64,000 bases of DNA, taken from the NCBI GenBank assembly GCA_033807775.1, contig CM066313.1, positions 58,749,984 to 58,813,983 on the forward strand, written 5' to 3'. Shown here in pieces: positions 19,369 through 32,563 of the stretch (positions within the stretch are counted from its first letter, which is position 1; each line of letters starts with the position of its first letter). Under the pieces are notes generated by a model that saw nothing but the letters and a program-made list of their open reading frames with translations, did no database searches and had not been told where the DNA came from. Made by a program: the position numbers and the translations under genes. This DNA is from Saussurea involucrata. Taxonomy: Eukaryota; Streptophyta; Magnoliopsida; Asterales; Asteraceae.

Positions 19369-22300
19369 GTTAAGAAGGGTATCTGGTATCTCGATAGCGG
19401 ATGCTCTAGACATATGACTGGAAAGAAAAGCCTGCTCGCTGAATACAAGGAAGAGAAGGGTCCCTCTGTGACTTTTGGTGGAAATGGAAAAGGACATACC
19501 CGAGGGTTTGGTGTACTCTCAAATGGTACAACAACCTTCAGAAGAGTCGCATATGTTGAAGGGCTGAAGCATAATCTTCTTAGCATCAGTCAGCTTTGCG
19601 ACAAAGATAACAAAGTAATCTTTACTAAGGAATCCTGCTTTGTCACTGACAAAAAGGAGAAGATAGCTCTCAACGGTTATCGTTTGGAAAATGTTTATGT
19701 AATAAACATGGACTCAACAACCACTGAGAACTCCTGTTTCTTCTCAAAGGCCTCATCTGATGTCAACTGGCTATGGCATAAGAGGCTCTCTCATCTAAAT
19801 TTCAAGACACTGAACACTCTTTCTTCAAAAGAGTTAGTCACTGGTCTACCTCAACATTCATACGCCAAAGAGTCTTTATGTTCAGCGTGTGAAAAAGGAA
19901 AGCAGACCAAAGCAAGCTTTAAGTCAAAGCAAGTCTCCTCAGTGTCATCTCCTCTACAACTACTCCATATGGATTTGTTTGGCCCTGTTAACAAACAATC
20001 CATCGCTGGAAAGAAATATACGCTGGTCATAGTTGATGAATTCTCTCGCTACACATGGGTAATGTTTCTCCGTTCTAAGAGAGACACCCCTGAAGAACTC
20101 ATCACCTTTGTTCGGAAGATGGAAACCCTGAACAATTTGACCGTTCGCTCAATAAGGAGTGATCATGGGACTGAATTCAAAAACAGTTCTCTTGATTCCT
20201 TCCTTGAGAGCAAGGGTATTTCTCACAACTTTTCTTCAGTGAGAACACCGCAACAAAATGGAGTCGCTGAAAGAAGAAATAGAACAATTATTGAAGCTGC
20301 ACGTTCAATGCTCAGCGATTCTCACCTGCCTACTCAGTTTTAGGCAGAAGCTGTCAACACTGCTTGTTTTACGCAAAACAGGTCACTGATAGTCAAAAGA
20401 TTCAATAAGACAGCCTATGAACGTTTTCATGGGAGAAAGCCTTCAATTAGCTTTCTTCACATCTTTGGATGTCAGTGTTTCATACTGAATAACAGAGATG
20501 CCCTTGGAAAGTTTGATCCTAAGGCTGATGATGGAATCTTTCTTGGATATTCTTCAATATCCAAAGCCTTCAGAGTCTTCAATCATAGAAGACAAACTGT
20601 AGAAGAAACTATTCACGTCACGTTTGACGAATCCCGTTCAGCAAACTCTAAACCGCCCGCTGATACTGAAGAACTGAATCAATGAATGTTTTCTCATCTT
20701 GGTGATTCAAAAGATATTCCCACTTCTCGTGCTCATACAGTTGAAAATGATGGTCCTACTATCATTCCAAACATGCAGAATAGTGAAGCTGAAACATCAT
20801 GGGTCTCAGCTGTTCCTATAAACACTATACCTGCCGCTGAACCAAATGTCTCAGACATTCCATCTATTTCTCAGCAATCAGTAAATGAAATCACAAATGC
20901 AAGCATTCCTCTCTTAGCTGATACTCCAGAAGCTGCTGAAGCCTCATCTTCAGCTCCTCCAGATCAGACTGAGTCAGCGACTTATACTCCTGCTCAGCGA
21001 TGGACTGTAAATCACCCAATTGATCAAATTCTTGGTGATCAAAACGCTGGTGTTCAGACTCGACGAAGTGCAGGTAATATTTGTTTATTTGTTAATTTTA
21101 TTTCTCTAACTGAACCAAAGAAAATAGACGATGCCCTCAAAGATCCAAACTGGGTCAGCGCCATGCAAGAAGAGCTGACTGAATTCGAAAGAAACAAAGT
21201 TTGGAAACTTGTTCGAAGACCAACTGACAAAACAGTGATAGGCACTAAATGAGTCTATCGAAACAAGTTGGACGAACATGGAACTGTAACCCGCAACAAG
21301 GCTCGTCTTGTTGCTCAGGGATACAGACAAGAGGAAGGCATAGATTATGACGAAACATTTGCTCCTGTAGCAAGACTAGAATCTATTCGTCTATTCTTAG
21401 CATATGCTGTACACAGAGACTTCAAAGTATATCAGATGGATGTTAAGTCAACATTTCTAAATGGAAAGCTGAATGAAGAAGTCTATGTGGAACAACCTCC
21501 AGGATTCTCAGATCCTAAGCGTCCAGGTTATGTTTATAAACTGGATAAGGCACTTTATGGCTTGAAGCAAGCTCCTCGTGCATGGTATGACACTCTTTCC
21601 ACTTATCTCCATATTGAACAATTTGAGCGAGGTAAAAAAGATAAAACTCTATTTTTCAGGAATGTAAAAGGTCATATCATTCTTGTTCAAATATATGTTG
21701 ATGACATTATATTTGGTTCTACTAACCCTGAGCTTTGTACTCGTTTCGCTGATAGAATGAAAGATGAGTATAAAATGAGTATGATGGGTGAGCTAACATA
21801 TTTCCTTGGTCTACAGATTAAGCAAAATGAAAAAGGAACTTTCATTAATCAGGGAAAGTATGTTAAAGATATGCTGAAAAAATTCGATTTAACTCAAAGT
21901 TCAGCTATGAAAACCCTTATGGCACCACCGCTGACACTTGATAAGGATACTAATGGTATTCCAGTTAATGTCACGCTGTACTGTGGGATGATTGGCTCTC
22001 TTTTGTATCTTACAGCTAGCCGACCCGATATTATGTACGCAACATGTTTGTGTGCACGATATCAAGCTGAACCTAATGAATCTCATATGATCGCTGTAAA
22101 GCGAATCTTTCGATACCTTAAGGGTACTGCAAATCTAGGTCTTTGGTATCCCAAAGATTCAGGATTTGATCTAGTGATTTTGCAGGTTGCAAAATGGATA
22201 GGAAAAGCACCACAGGAGGATGTCAGCTCCTGGGTGGAAAGCTGGTGAGCTGGACAAGTAAAAAGCAAAACTCAGTGTCCACCTCCACAGCTGAAGCTGA

Positions 22301-22625
22301 GTATGTAGCCGCTGGAAGCTGTTGTTCTCAGGTCTTGTGGATGAGAAATCAACTACTAGACTATGACCTTCAGTTCTCAAAAATTCCAATCTATTGCGAC
22401 AGCACAAGTGCCATCGCTATAGCAAATAATCCAGTGCTACACTCAAAGACGAAACACATAGAAATCAGATATCATTTTATCAAAGATCATGTGATGAATG
22501 GTGATATAGAACTTCATTTTATCCCAACTGATTATCAGTTAGCTGATTTGTTCACCAAACATCTTGATGAGACAAGATTCAACTTTCTCATCAGCGAGCT
22601 TGGAATGCTGAACTTTGAAGAGTAA
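19363..22625 (+). pseudogene. Element A pol: protease, integrase, reverse transcriptase, RNase H
   Basis: Protease has IWYLDSGCSRHMTG, catalytic Asp at 19393-19395. The pre-integrase zinc segment has WLWHKRLSHLNF and CSACEKGKQ. Integrase has MDLFGP, RSDHGTEFKN and QNGVAERRNRT. Reverse transcriptase has [12 protein letters not shown] and YVDD at 21694-21705. RNase H ends HIEIRYHFI...ADLFTK. One frame runs to about 22175 with stops at 20341-20343 (TAG), 20683-20685 (TGA) and 21250-21252 (TGA). The first and third sit where the family has Trp. A deletion near 22176 removes the RNase H YSDAD-type catalytic segment and shifts frame. The rest follows at 22194-22625. Confidence 0.93.
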
Positions 22626-23606
22626 AATCTTCAGCGGTTCACAATTGATCAACGATAGGATAAAATCAACATGTATAACCTATTCTATCATTTTCTCTCT
22701 GAATAAACTTGATTCGCTGATATCAAGGTATGTTTTTCTCTCTCTGACAATCGCATGAAAATGCAAGATTTCAAAACAAATTGCATCGCTGAATATCTCT
22801 TCCTTAACAGCGATACTTTGAAATTACTAAAACCTTCACTGATATTTCTATTCAGTGCTTCATGTTTTCAAAAGAGTCCATGAGCTTTCAAAACCTCAGA
22901 GATATCCTAAAAGAATGTGAAAGGACAGTTGTGACGTCATTGCAACGGATAAGCCCTGGCACGTTCCTTTTTCTGACACACGTTTGCACGTTTCGTTTAC
23001 CATCCAATCAAATGCAAACACGTGTCCGTGTCATGATGAAAAACTTTCTCGCTCAAGTTTTTCTCTCTCTAAAATCTCTCTATATAAACAACTTCTTGGT
23101 TTATATTTTCCTTTTACGCGAACAACTTCCTCCGCAAGAAAAGATTTCACTGTTGCATTTGTGCTATCAATATTTCCAGAACTGTTCATCATCTTTTTCA
23201 TCAAACATCGAAGGTTAATATGTTCTTACTATTTACCAAATGCGTATAACTTGTTTCTGATCTTCTCATTGTTTTAACAAGATCAAACAAAAGAACTTCT
23301 CAAAAATAAAATCATTTCTTTCATGGTTTTGCGAACACAACCTTTCATGGTTGTTCTTCAAGTTTTAAATGCAAAAATCTTAAACTTGTTCTTCATTCGT
23401 TTCCAGAATATCTTTCTTCAAAAGAAACTAGAAAACAAGACTAAATGGGTTATTTCGTTTTTCAAAAACAAGAAAAACCCTAATCTTCATTAAGACATTT
23501 TTGTCTGAATGAAATGGACAAAATTCGAACCATCTTATTGGAAAATCTTTCCACATTAAGATTATTCTTATTTGTTAACATCTTTGGTTGAACTGATAAT
23601 ACAGAA
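22626..23606 (+). promoter_or_regulatory. Element A spacer with promoter-like block before ORF3
   Basis: About 1 kb without a gene separates pol from ORF3. It carries TGACGTCA at 22932-22939, a CCAAT word near 23004, a G-box CACGTG at 23019-23024, and TATATAAA at 23081-23088, followed by a CT-rich leader. The G-box/TATA order matches the element's LTR promoter. A leader intron from about 23214 (GAAG|GTTAAT) to 23604 (ATACAG) is possible but its donor is weak. The block suggests ORF3 has its own transcript. Confidence 0.5.
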
Positions 23607-25108
23607 ATGGCCTCTGCTGACATTTCTACCGCTGAGAAAACTGCTGCTGCTGCTGAGGAACTAGAAATAATCAAGGCTCCACAGGTCAAGTTCTCTCTGG
23701 AAGAACTAGATTGGACCAAGTCTAACAACCTGTATGCGCTTCTCGAGTTTCCTCCTCCAAAGCAAGTCACACATCTGGATGATGCTGTGAGCTTCCTGAA
23801 AAATTGTTGTATCTCAACATTCCTGACCATAACACCTCCTGCCAATCAGCTATTACTATCCCAGTTCTGGTACTCTGCCAGACACTCTCAGCTACCATCC
23901 GCCAAAGATCCCTCGAAAACAATTGACTGTATTCTCTGTGATACAGATTTTGGCATGTTCAAAGTCACCCCTGCCATTCTTCGCAAATCCCTGAACCTTC
24001 CCATAGCTACAAAAGAAAACCCTTTTGTTCCTTTCCCTGACCACAAAAAACTCGCTGACAGGGAAGCCATTACCGCATTTTTTGATGCAATGGGCTACAT
24101 ATGGGAAACTGGGAGAGACAAGAAGCCAGAGAAGAAGCTAACCCTCATTAAGAAATCGAAAATGCCCAGCGAGATGAACTTCATCTTCGCTCATTTAATC
24201 AGCTGCATGACTGCTAAGACCGACTCCTCTGACCAAGCCGCTCAACCTCAGCAAGCAATGAGATACGCTCTGCTGAAAGGTCTACACATAGACTGGGCAT
24301 CAATAATCTATGATGACCTAGTGCAAAAAGTAGACTCTACCGCTGACAGACCTCCATGGGTTCCATACCCACGATTCATCAGCGCCGTCTTCCAGACAGG
24401 CCTGAAGGACAGCTACCCGCAAGAGGGTGACCTGAAACTCTCTCAGGTTGGCCCTAAGGTACTCGACTTCAAACCGGTGGAAAACGAGGTACGTCTTTCT
24501 ACCCTTTCAACTCTTCTTCACTCTACTTCTTCTATTTCTGTGGCTACTTCAGCGACAATACCCATCGCTGATACCCAGGCCACAAAATCCACTCCTTCAA
24601 GAAAAAGGAAATACTCTACAACCCAACTTGGTTCTAAAAGGATCAAGAAAACAAAGGAGCAAACCCCCCCAACAATCTCATGCTTAAGACTCCTCAGCTC
24701 ATCTTGAAGACGTGAAGGAAAGTTCTGTGGTACGCTCTGCCACACCTGAACAAGCTACCCATTCTATCCCAGCTTCAGCGTCTCTAAACGTTGAAGTTAC
24801 AAACTTGGAAACTACCCAACCTCCTCCAGTCTCTCAAAATACTGCAGAAGCGATTCTCAGCGAATCCAACGCTGAACTCCGCACCCAACCAAAACTCTCA
24901 ACCATCGCTTTTCCCTCCAATCTATTGGACTCTCCTCCAGATATCACTGGAGATGCCATCATTCCTCCAGAAGCTAAAGCTGACGCTTCTCAAGGAATAA
25001 TGACGACATGACCTGCAGAACTAACCGTGCGTCCCCGTACTCTCGCTGACGACATGGAACACTTTTCAGGACACCGTGATTTCGACGAATTCATCAATCC
25101 TCCTGCAG

Positions 25109-25189
25109 GTATACACCAACCCATAAACACTGTAACTGAACCCCAAACTTCTGAGCTTTACTTTGTTCACAAGTACTTATTTGTTACAG
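25109..25189 (+). other. Candidate intron in element A ORF3 (81 nt)
   Basis: CTGCAG|GTATAC and TTGTTACAG|GTCC bound 81 nt with a T-rich 3' end. Removal keeps frame and recreates the same Gly codon. The removed segment encodes hydrophobic SELYFVHKYLFV, unlike the polar sequence on both sides. Retention is also in frame, so splicing is not forced. Confidence 0.5.
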
Positions 25190-26282
25190 GTCCTAATTTG
25201 GGAGATCTCAACGATTCTCTGAAGAACGTGGAGACAAAGCTGACAGGTCTCACCACCACTCTTTCCGACAACTCTACAGCTGTAACAAACGCTGGAGAGA
25301 ATCTTTTAAAGCTGACGAAAGTGGTGGAAGAAAAAGCCTCCAAAGAGGATTTGGAGAAGGTTGATAAAAGCCTCAGCAACTTCGCCAAGGTGCTCGCTGA
25401 CATCTACACAGACTACCTCTCCATCAAGACCTCAGTTTCATCCATGTCCAGCGAAATAACAACGCTGAAGACATCGGTTGGAACACTCGAGGGAGATATG
25501 TCTGCTGTAAAGACAAATGTGAACTCTCTGACGACTGACCTAAGTTCTGTGAAGACTGACGTTGTTTCGATGAAAACTATGATGGAGCAGCTACTGAAGA
25601 AAGCGAATGCTCCTGCTCCTGCACCTGAGAGATTCACTAACGCTGATCGTGATGTTCTCTTGAAGATCAATCCTGCTATTTCTGGCCTTGAAGACAGATT
25701 AGGAAAGATTGAGATTTGTATTGGGATCCCTGGCCAAGAAGACAGGGAACCCAAAACAGCTGCTGAGTCGACACATTCCTCCCCCATTCATCATGAAGAA
25801 GGGGGGGGGGGGAGAAGAAGAACTTTGAAGACCTTATCCACGATGAATCTATCGAGGAGGAGAAGACTCAAGACCTCACTCTTGCAGAAGAGAGTGAGAA
25901 GACAGCTGAAGCAACCAACGCTGGACCTCAGGGAGATGAAAACCCTGAGGAAACCGAGAAGCTTGCCTCTGTATCTGAGGGGGAGCAACTCGAAGAAGAA
26001 GATGAAAAATCCGAAGCTGAAGACGAAGAAGCCATCGATCTATCTGATGATGAACCATCATCTTCTCCAAAGAATGATGATGACGACGACAATGATGATG
26101 ACTCCTTCATTGTCAAGCCTGCTCAGAGGACGATAGCTCTCAAGGGGATCTCGATAAACGAATCATCAGGGGAGCGGACCAAATCAAAGCCCTCAGCATC
26201 TGGAGCTGAGAAAGGTAAAGGAAAAGGCGTCGCTGAAGACGATGACAATCTGGCGATCGTGCTTGAAAACCCGGTTTGTCAG

Positions 26283-26422
26283 GTACACTAAAAATCTCTT
26301 ACTAAATCCCTCCTCTATCTATACACTATCAGTTCTACTATCCAAGCCTATACACTTGAACCAATTTCCTTTCTCTGATTCTACCCAAGTTCTTACTCGT
26401 AAGATCGCTGCGTTTCAGCTAG
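26283..26422 (+). other. Candidate intron in element A ORF3 (140 nt), shared with 62324-62458
   Basis: The donor is TGTCAG|GTACAC and the 3' end is TTTCAGCTAG|TCCTCTCCC. The exon frame before 26282 meets an in-frame TAA three codons inside. Removing 26283-26422 joins phase 0 to phase 0 and keeps the frame open into SSPLFEDIAEV. The related fragment at 61997-62610 has CTCAG|GTATGT and GATTCAGCTAG|TCC at the same position, with similar exons and a dissimilar intron. Confidence 0.68.
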
Positions 26423-27667
26423 TCCTCTCCCCTGTTTGAGGATATCGCTGAAGTTTCCACAACTGCGACTTCACCAACAATAATACCAGCTGCTGCTGAA
26501 GAAATAATCCCAATCTTAGATTTGATCTCTGAGACTGATGAACCCGAAGAACATATGCTCGGTCATACAAACAGACCTTCCTTGGCTCCTCAAAAGCTAA
26601 GTGAAGAGGATCAGAGAAGAAGAGAAGAAATAATAAAGGCATTCGAGGCTCAGCGAATCATTCTGAAACGTGATCAACTTCCTTCCATTCCTAAAAAGTT
26701 CAAAATTTCTAAAAAGGAATTCAAGGATCACATCAGATCTGAACGTCTACTCGCTGAAAGAAAAGAAGCTGAAGAAAAGGACAGAGAATACGCCATCCAG
26801 CTTTCTCAACGATCAGTGAAAGACCCCAAGCTGAAAAGAGCTCCAATTAAAGTTCAACGTCAGCTGTGTGAAGACGCCCAGAAGATAAATGAAGAAAAGA
26901 GAACTGTGTCTCAGTCCACTTTAGCCTGGAGCAAAGAAAAGGTACATTTCAGAGTCTCTCCTGCCAGAATCATCAAGGTACTCATCTCTGGAAGATCAAC
27001 GATCAAAGTTTCAATCGCTGAAATTGAGATATTCAGAGAGGATAACAAGTACGAAAAATTATATGCTAAAGCTGTCACGCAATACGGTCTCTCTGAATGG
27101 TTGGAGATCAGGTTAGCCATACAGAAGTCTCAGTCTAAGTACAAGGAACATTTCGAAAAGCTGATAAACAAGCAGATCGACATGGTCTACTCTTGTGTGG
27201 ATATTCCTCCTCCTCCTCCTCCTCTCGAAAGTCAGAAAAGAAAGGCCTCAGCGAAGAAGAAGTCTAAATCTTCAAATGATGGTCTTGTCATACGAAATGA
27301 AACAGGTATTGGTTTTTCCCGAGCTGAAGTCATTGGTCCTGACCCTGATCTTTCCGGACTTGACACATCTCTTCCTGAAGGTGAGACTTTCATCCCTGGA
27401 AAAGTCATAAGCGAACCCTACGGGATATTCTTCATTGACTACGATGGTCGAAAGCGTTTTCAACGCATCTCTGAACTTCACATCACTCCCATCGAACAGC
27501 TGAAAGATCTTATCCACTGGTGTGACTTTTGGAATGACCTTCAGGCAAGACATCTGAAACCCTTGATTTTTGAAGAAGTACTGATCAAAAGAAAACAAGG
27601 TGTAACTGTTCCTGACTGGATGATTCCCACATCAATGACCCTTGATGAACTTCTCATTAAGGAATAA

Positions 27668-27949
27668 CCCTTTATAAGCTGATATGATCGCCCATTTCTC
27701 TATTGTATCAGTTATTCTTTTGTACTTGAAATTTATTTCGCTTGTACTTGTAATCTTTTCATTTCCCTTTGTAACCTGATTCAAAGTTTTAAAGAAAGAT
27801 TTCAGCGAAAGTACTTTACTCCATCAGTACAGAAAAGATCCCAGAAAACAGTAAAAGGGACAAATATTTTATGAGTTCTTTTTATCCTTATGTTTTTCAC
27901 TAAATAACAATTTTCTCTGTTGCTATGTCATAATCAAATAGGGGGAGAT
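27668..27949 (+). other. Element A 3' noncoding region and polypurine tract
   Basis: AT-rich noncoding DNA after ORF3. AAATAGGGGGAGAT at 27936-27949 directly precedes the 3' LTR and is the polypurine tract. I see no gene. Confidence 0.85.
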
Positions 27950-29150
<1,201 letters not shown>

Positions 29151-29816
29151 TAAACACGTATACATGTCGTAGATGAAAAAATTGTGAGTTATACCGGTTT
29201 ACCCAATTAAACTCATGTGTATGTATACTCCTCTTTGTCGGTAGGAGTATTTGGCAATGAGACGATCGAGAGAGTTTCCACTAGAAAATGTTAATCACAG
29301 AGATCCCTTATGATACAGAGGTTCTGTTAAATGTGACAGAGACTTTATGACCAAAAATTTCTATTTATGGAAAGCTCTCAAAAGATTTTGATCATCCAAA
29401 TTTTTGACTAGTTTAAATATGTTTTCTAGGACCTATTTTGAAAGGGGTGCCCGAGAAAACTGTTTTGGAAAGAGGGTTTGTGCGAAGAACTTACTCAAGG
29501 TTTCTTTCTGTGTTCAGCATTCTCTCTTTCTTCTGTTGATTTGTTCGGACAATGGACTTCTTTTGCTCCCCCTTGAATGATCAACCTTTGCAGATCATTG
29601 CAAGGTCTCCTTCTGCTCCCCCTTGATCTATGCTTGGATCAGATAGAGATAAGATGTGCATAAAGCATAGATCAACCATTCAAGAGGCTTTGTGACAATC
29701 GTCAGAGGCTCTGTTCATTGTCACAGAAGCTCTGTGGAAGTAAGCTTAAAAAAAGAGGATAATATTATTTACATATATACAGGAGGAAATATTTACACTT
29801 ACAGAGGTTTCATTGA
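29151..29816 (-). other. Element D region after RNase H
   Basis: Noncoding spacer downstream of D's pol. It contains C-rich tracts at about 29568-29574 and 29618-29624 that read as polypurine-like on the minus strand, and CAGAG/CTCTG words. In F the comparable spacer leads to ORF3. Here it ends at the microsatellite. I see no gene. Confidence 0.65.
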
Positions 29817-31737
29817 TCAACTCATATTTAGCATGCCCAACTTACCAACCAAAAATATAAATCTTTTCTCGTCTAAGGCTTCGGTGAATAAGTCGGCAAA
29901 CTGATGTTCTATGGGCACGAAGTACATTTCGATTGTGCCCTGTTCGACATGATGTTTCAAGAAGTGGTACCTGATGTCTATGTGCTTTGTTTTTTAGTGC
30001 TGAACAGGATTGGCAGAGATTGCAATGAAGCTTTTGGAATAACAGAGGATGGGTATCTTCTCGATACTTAGACCATAGTCTTTCAGCTGAGTTCTCATCC
30101 ACAGAATTTGTGAGCAGCAGCTAGCAACAACGTATTCAGCTTCTACCGTAGACGTGGACACACAATTATGCTTCTTTGAAGTCCAACTTACTAGTTTACC
30201 ACCTAGGAATTGACAACTCCCAGAGGTACTTTTTCTGTCTAACTTACACCCTCCATAGTCTGAATCTGTATAAGCCACTAGATCAAATCCAGAGTTCTTT
30301 AGATACCAGAGACCAAGATTCTTGGTATCTTTAAGGTATCTAAAGATCCTCTTGACAGCATAGAGGTGAGATTCCTTGGGATCTGTTTGAGATCTTGCAC
30401 AAAGACATGTAGCATACATGATATCTGGCCTACTAGCGGTCAAATATAAAAGAGACCCAATCATGCCTCTGTAGAGCTTGCACTCAACAGATTTGCCCTC
30501 TGGATCAGAGTGCAATTTTGATCCAGTGGCCATGGGGGTCTTCATGACAGAGCAATCAGAGAGTTTGAATTTTAAAAGAATGCCAGAGATATATTTAGAT
30601 TGATTGATAAAATTTCCTCTGATGATTGTTTGACTTGGAGCCCTAGAAAGAAAGTTAATTCTCCCATCATGCTCATTTCAAACTCACTCTGTATGAGTTT
30701 TTCAAATTCTTTGCATTGGTTTGCATTAGTAGAGCCAAAAATAATGTCATCCACATATATTTGGACAAGTAGAATCTCATCACCTCTTCTCTTGAAAAAC
30801 AAAGTGATGTATGTTGTACCTCTTTTGAAACAGTTGACAAGAAGGAAGTTTGAGAGTCTTTCATACCATGCTCTTGTGTCTTGTTTGAGTCCATACAGAG
30901 CCTTATCCAGACAGTAGACATGATTAGGGTATTTTCCACTCTCAAACCCTAGTGGTTGTTGGACATAAACTTCTTCTTGAATCTGTCCGTTGAGAAAGGT
31001 AGATTTAACATCCATTTGGTATACCTTAAATCCTCTGTGGGCTGCGAAGGCTAAGAAGATTCTTTTTGCTTTGAGTCGTGCTACAGGGGCAAAGGTCTCC
31101 TCATAGTCAATGCCTTCTGGTTGACCGTATCCTTTGGCCACCAATCTTGCCTTGTTTCTTATGACCACCTCATCCTCATCCTTTTTGTTTCTGAAGATCC
31201 ATTTGGTCCCTATGGCTATTTTCCCTCTTGACAGAGGAACAAGAGACCATACTTTGTTTCACTCAAATTGAAGAAGCTCCTCTTGCATGGCTTCTACCCA
31301 ATTTGGATCGTTTAAAGCTTCATAAACTTTCTTTGGTTCGATCACACTGATAAAATTTGTGAAGAAACAAAAGTTAGCAGTTGCAGATCGAGTCTTGACA
31401 TTGTCAGAAGGACTACCAATGATTTAACTTTGAGGATGATCCTTTGTCCACTTGGACATTCTTGGAAGATGGTCATTTCGGGAATCGAGAATGACTTCTG
31501 TAGGTATGCTTGATTGTTCATGCATACTCTCTGTCGATGTAGGGACTTCTTCTGTACTTGTGGTTGGAACTGGCGTTTCTTCTTGGATTGGGATAAGAGT
31601 AGGTATTGATTCCTCTGTAGATGTAGAAGTAGAATCCTCATTTTGCTCTAGTGTTGATTCCTCTGTAGTCACAGGGTTGGGATTCTCTTGATCCTCTGTT
31701 GTGGAGACTATGTTCAGTGTATCCTCTGCTTGCTCCC
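29817..31737 (-). pseudogene. Element D pol, reverse transcriptase and RNase H half
   Basis: Read leftward. The acidic T/E/S-rich linker is at 31424-31737. Then come the segment before reverse transcriptase (ALNDPNW), [28 protein letters not shown] at 30746-30757, and RNase H with YTDSDYGG and STVEAEYV, ending in the GMLNMS block with its stop at 29817-29819. Breaks are a TAA near 31425, a TGA near 31274, a one-base loss near 30618 and a TAA at 29994-29996. The RNase H CDSKSA-type Asp is Tyr here (ILCYSKS). The sequence joins G-type leader near 31738-31743 with no LTR end at the join. Confidence 0.9.
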
Positions 31738-31742
31738 CCTCG

Positions 31743-32227
31743 AAAACACAAATACAAACATACCCAAATCGATTTCTAAGCAAAATATATCATATTTTTC
31801 AATAATCACCACAAATATTTAAGAACACCAAAAGCTCAAGAATTGATTTTTAAATTAAAAAATTAATACCTTTGAGAATCTATATAAACACAGATAAACA
31901 CCAGATTAAGAACGATTTATTAAATCAACGAACGAACTTTGCAAACCCGATTGATGATCGATTTACCCACAAAATTACTGCACTATTTCGAAAACAAAAC
32001 AGATGTCTTCTGGACTTCAAACGATTAATCCCACCGTTCAGAATGTAGACCAAGATGTCGTGAAGCTACTGACAAAAAACCGCGACGATCCGACGGTTCA
32101 AACTCCGGGAATAGGAAAAACGGATCGCTGCGTTTTCCAGAAAATTCAATACGAATTTTATGCTTTTTCTCGCTTTCGTTCGTTTTCTTCTATATCTTCA
32201 AATCACCGATTCTGCTCTGATACCACT
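31743..32227 (-). other. Element G extra leader fragment and primer site
   Basis: It is nearly identical to 51681-52191, the primer-site end of G's leader. It includes AAGTGGTATCAGAGCAGA on the minus strand at 32210-32227. In a simple insertion this place would hold the target duplication and LTR end. Its left join with D lies at about 31738-31743. Confidence 0.85.
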
Positions 32228-32563
32228 TGTGAGTACCAGTTTGATCATGTAACAACGAATAAACAACGAAACGATTAATCTTATTGAATGATTCAAGATA
32301 GTTACAAGTATTGGAATGATATTCTCGACTATCTCTCTCTCAACTAGTAAGCTCTCCAACTATTGTGATTAACCTTCTAACCTAATTCTAAAGGAAACAA
32401 TCCTTATATACTTAGGCCTTAGACAAACAAGGCCCAAGCCCATTAGGCTAAACTAAGCCCAATTAACACAATTAAGGCTTTTACAATAATTAATTAAACT
32501 AATTAAGCTCTATATAATTCTTTATATATCTTTCTAATATGTAGGACATTTATGGTCCTAACA
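32228..32563 (-). repeat. Element G left LTR, shared by two units
   Basis: The 336-bp repeat starts TGTGAGTACC and ends GGTCCTAACA, paired with 52192-52527. A primer site lies on its left and a polypurine tract (minus CTTTAGGGGGAGAT, 32564-32577) on its right, so it serves as 5' LTR of one unit and 3' LTR of the next. Confidence 0.9.

Larger units (their letters stand above)
23607..27667 (+). pseudogene. Element A ORF3 (env-like/extra ORF of Sirevirus type)
   Basis: The ATG at 23607 starts a globular domain of about 290 residues, distantly like the N-terminus of F's ORF3 (LGY/MGY block, WNFMF/MNFIF, SQDQA/SDQAA, LDYASILYTDL/IDWASIIYDDL). A basic KRKYS/KRIKK stretch follows, then a heptad-rich coiled coil (about 25225-25605), an acidic segment (25830-26100), and a C-terminal charged domain ending at 27667. 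Frameshifts fall at a C run (about 24665) and a G run (about 25800). Stops are at 24685-24687 and 25009-25011. Candidate introns are 25109-25189 and 26283-26422. No membrane segment is clear, so the env-like label is by position only. Its role is unknown. Confidence 0.75.

Noticed and set aside
24489..24552. Possible ORF3 intron GAG|GTACGT to CTTCAG
   Set aside because: The donor is good, but removing 64 nt breaks the frame into the basic KRKYS segment, while the unspliced frame stays open.
29842..30102. ORF overlapping the end of D's RNase H
   Set aside because: It is in another frame. The true frame carries the conserved [11 protein letters not shown] and GMLN motifs.
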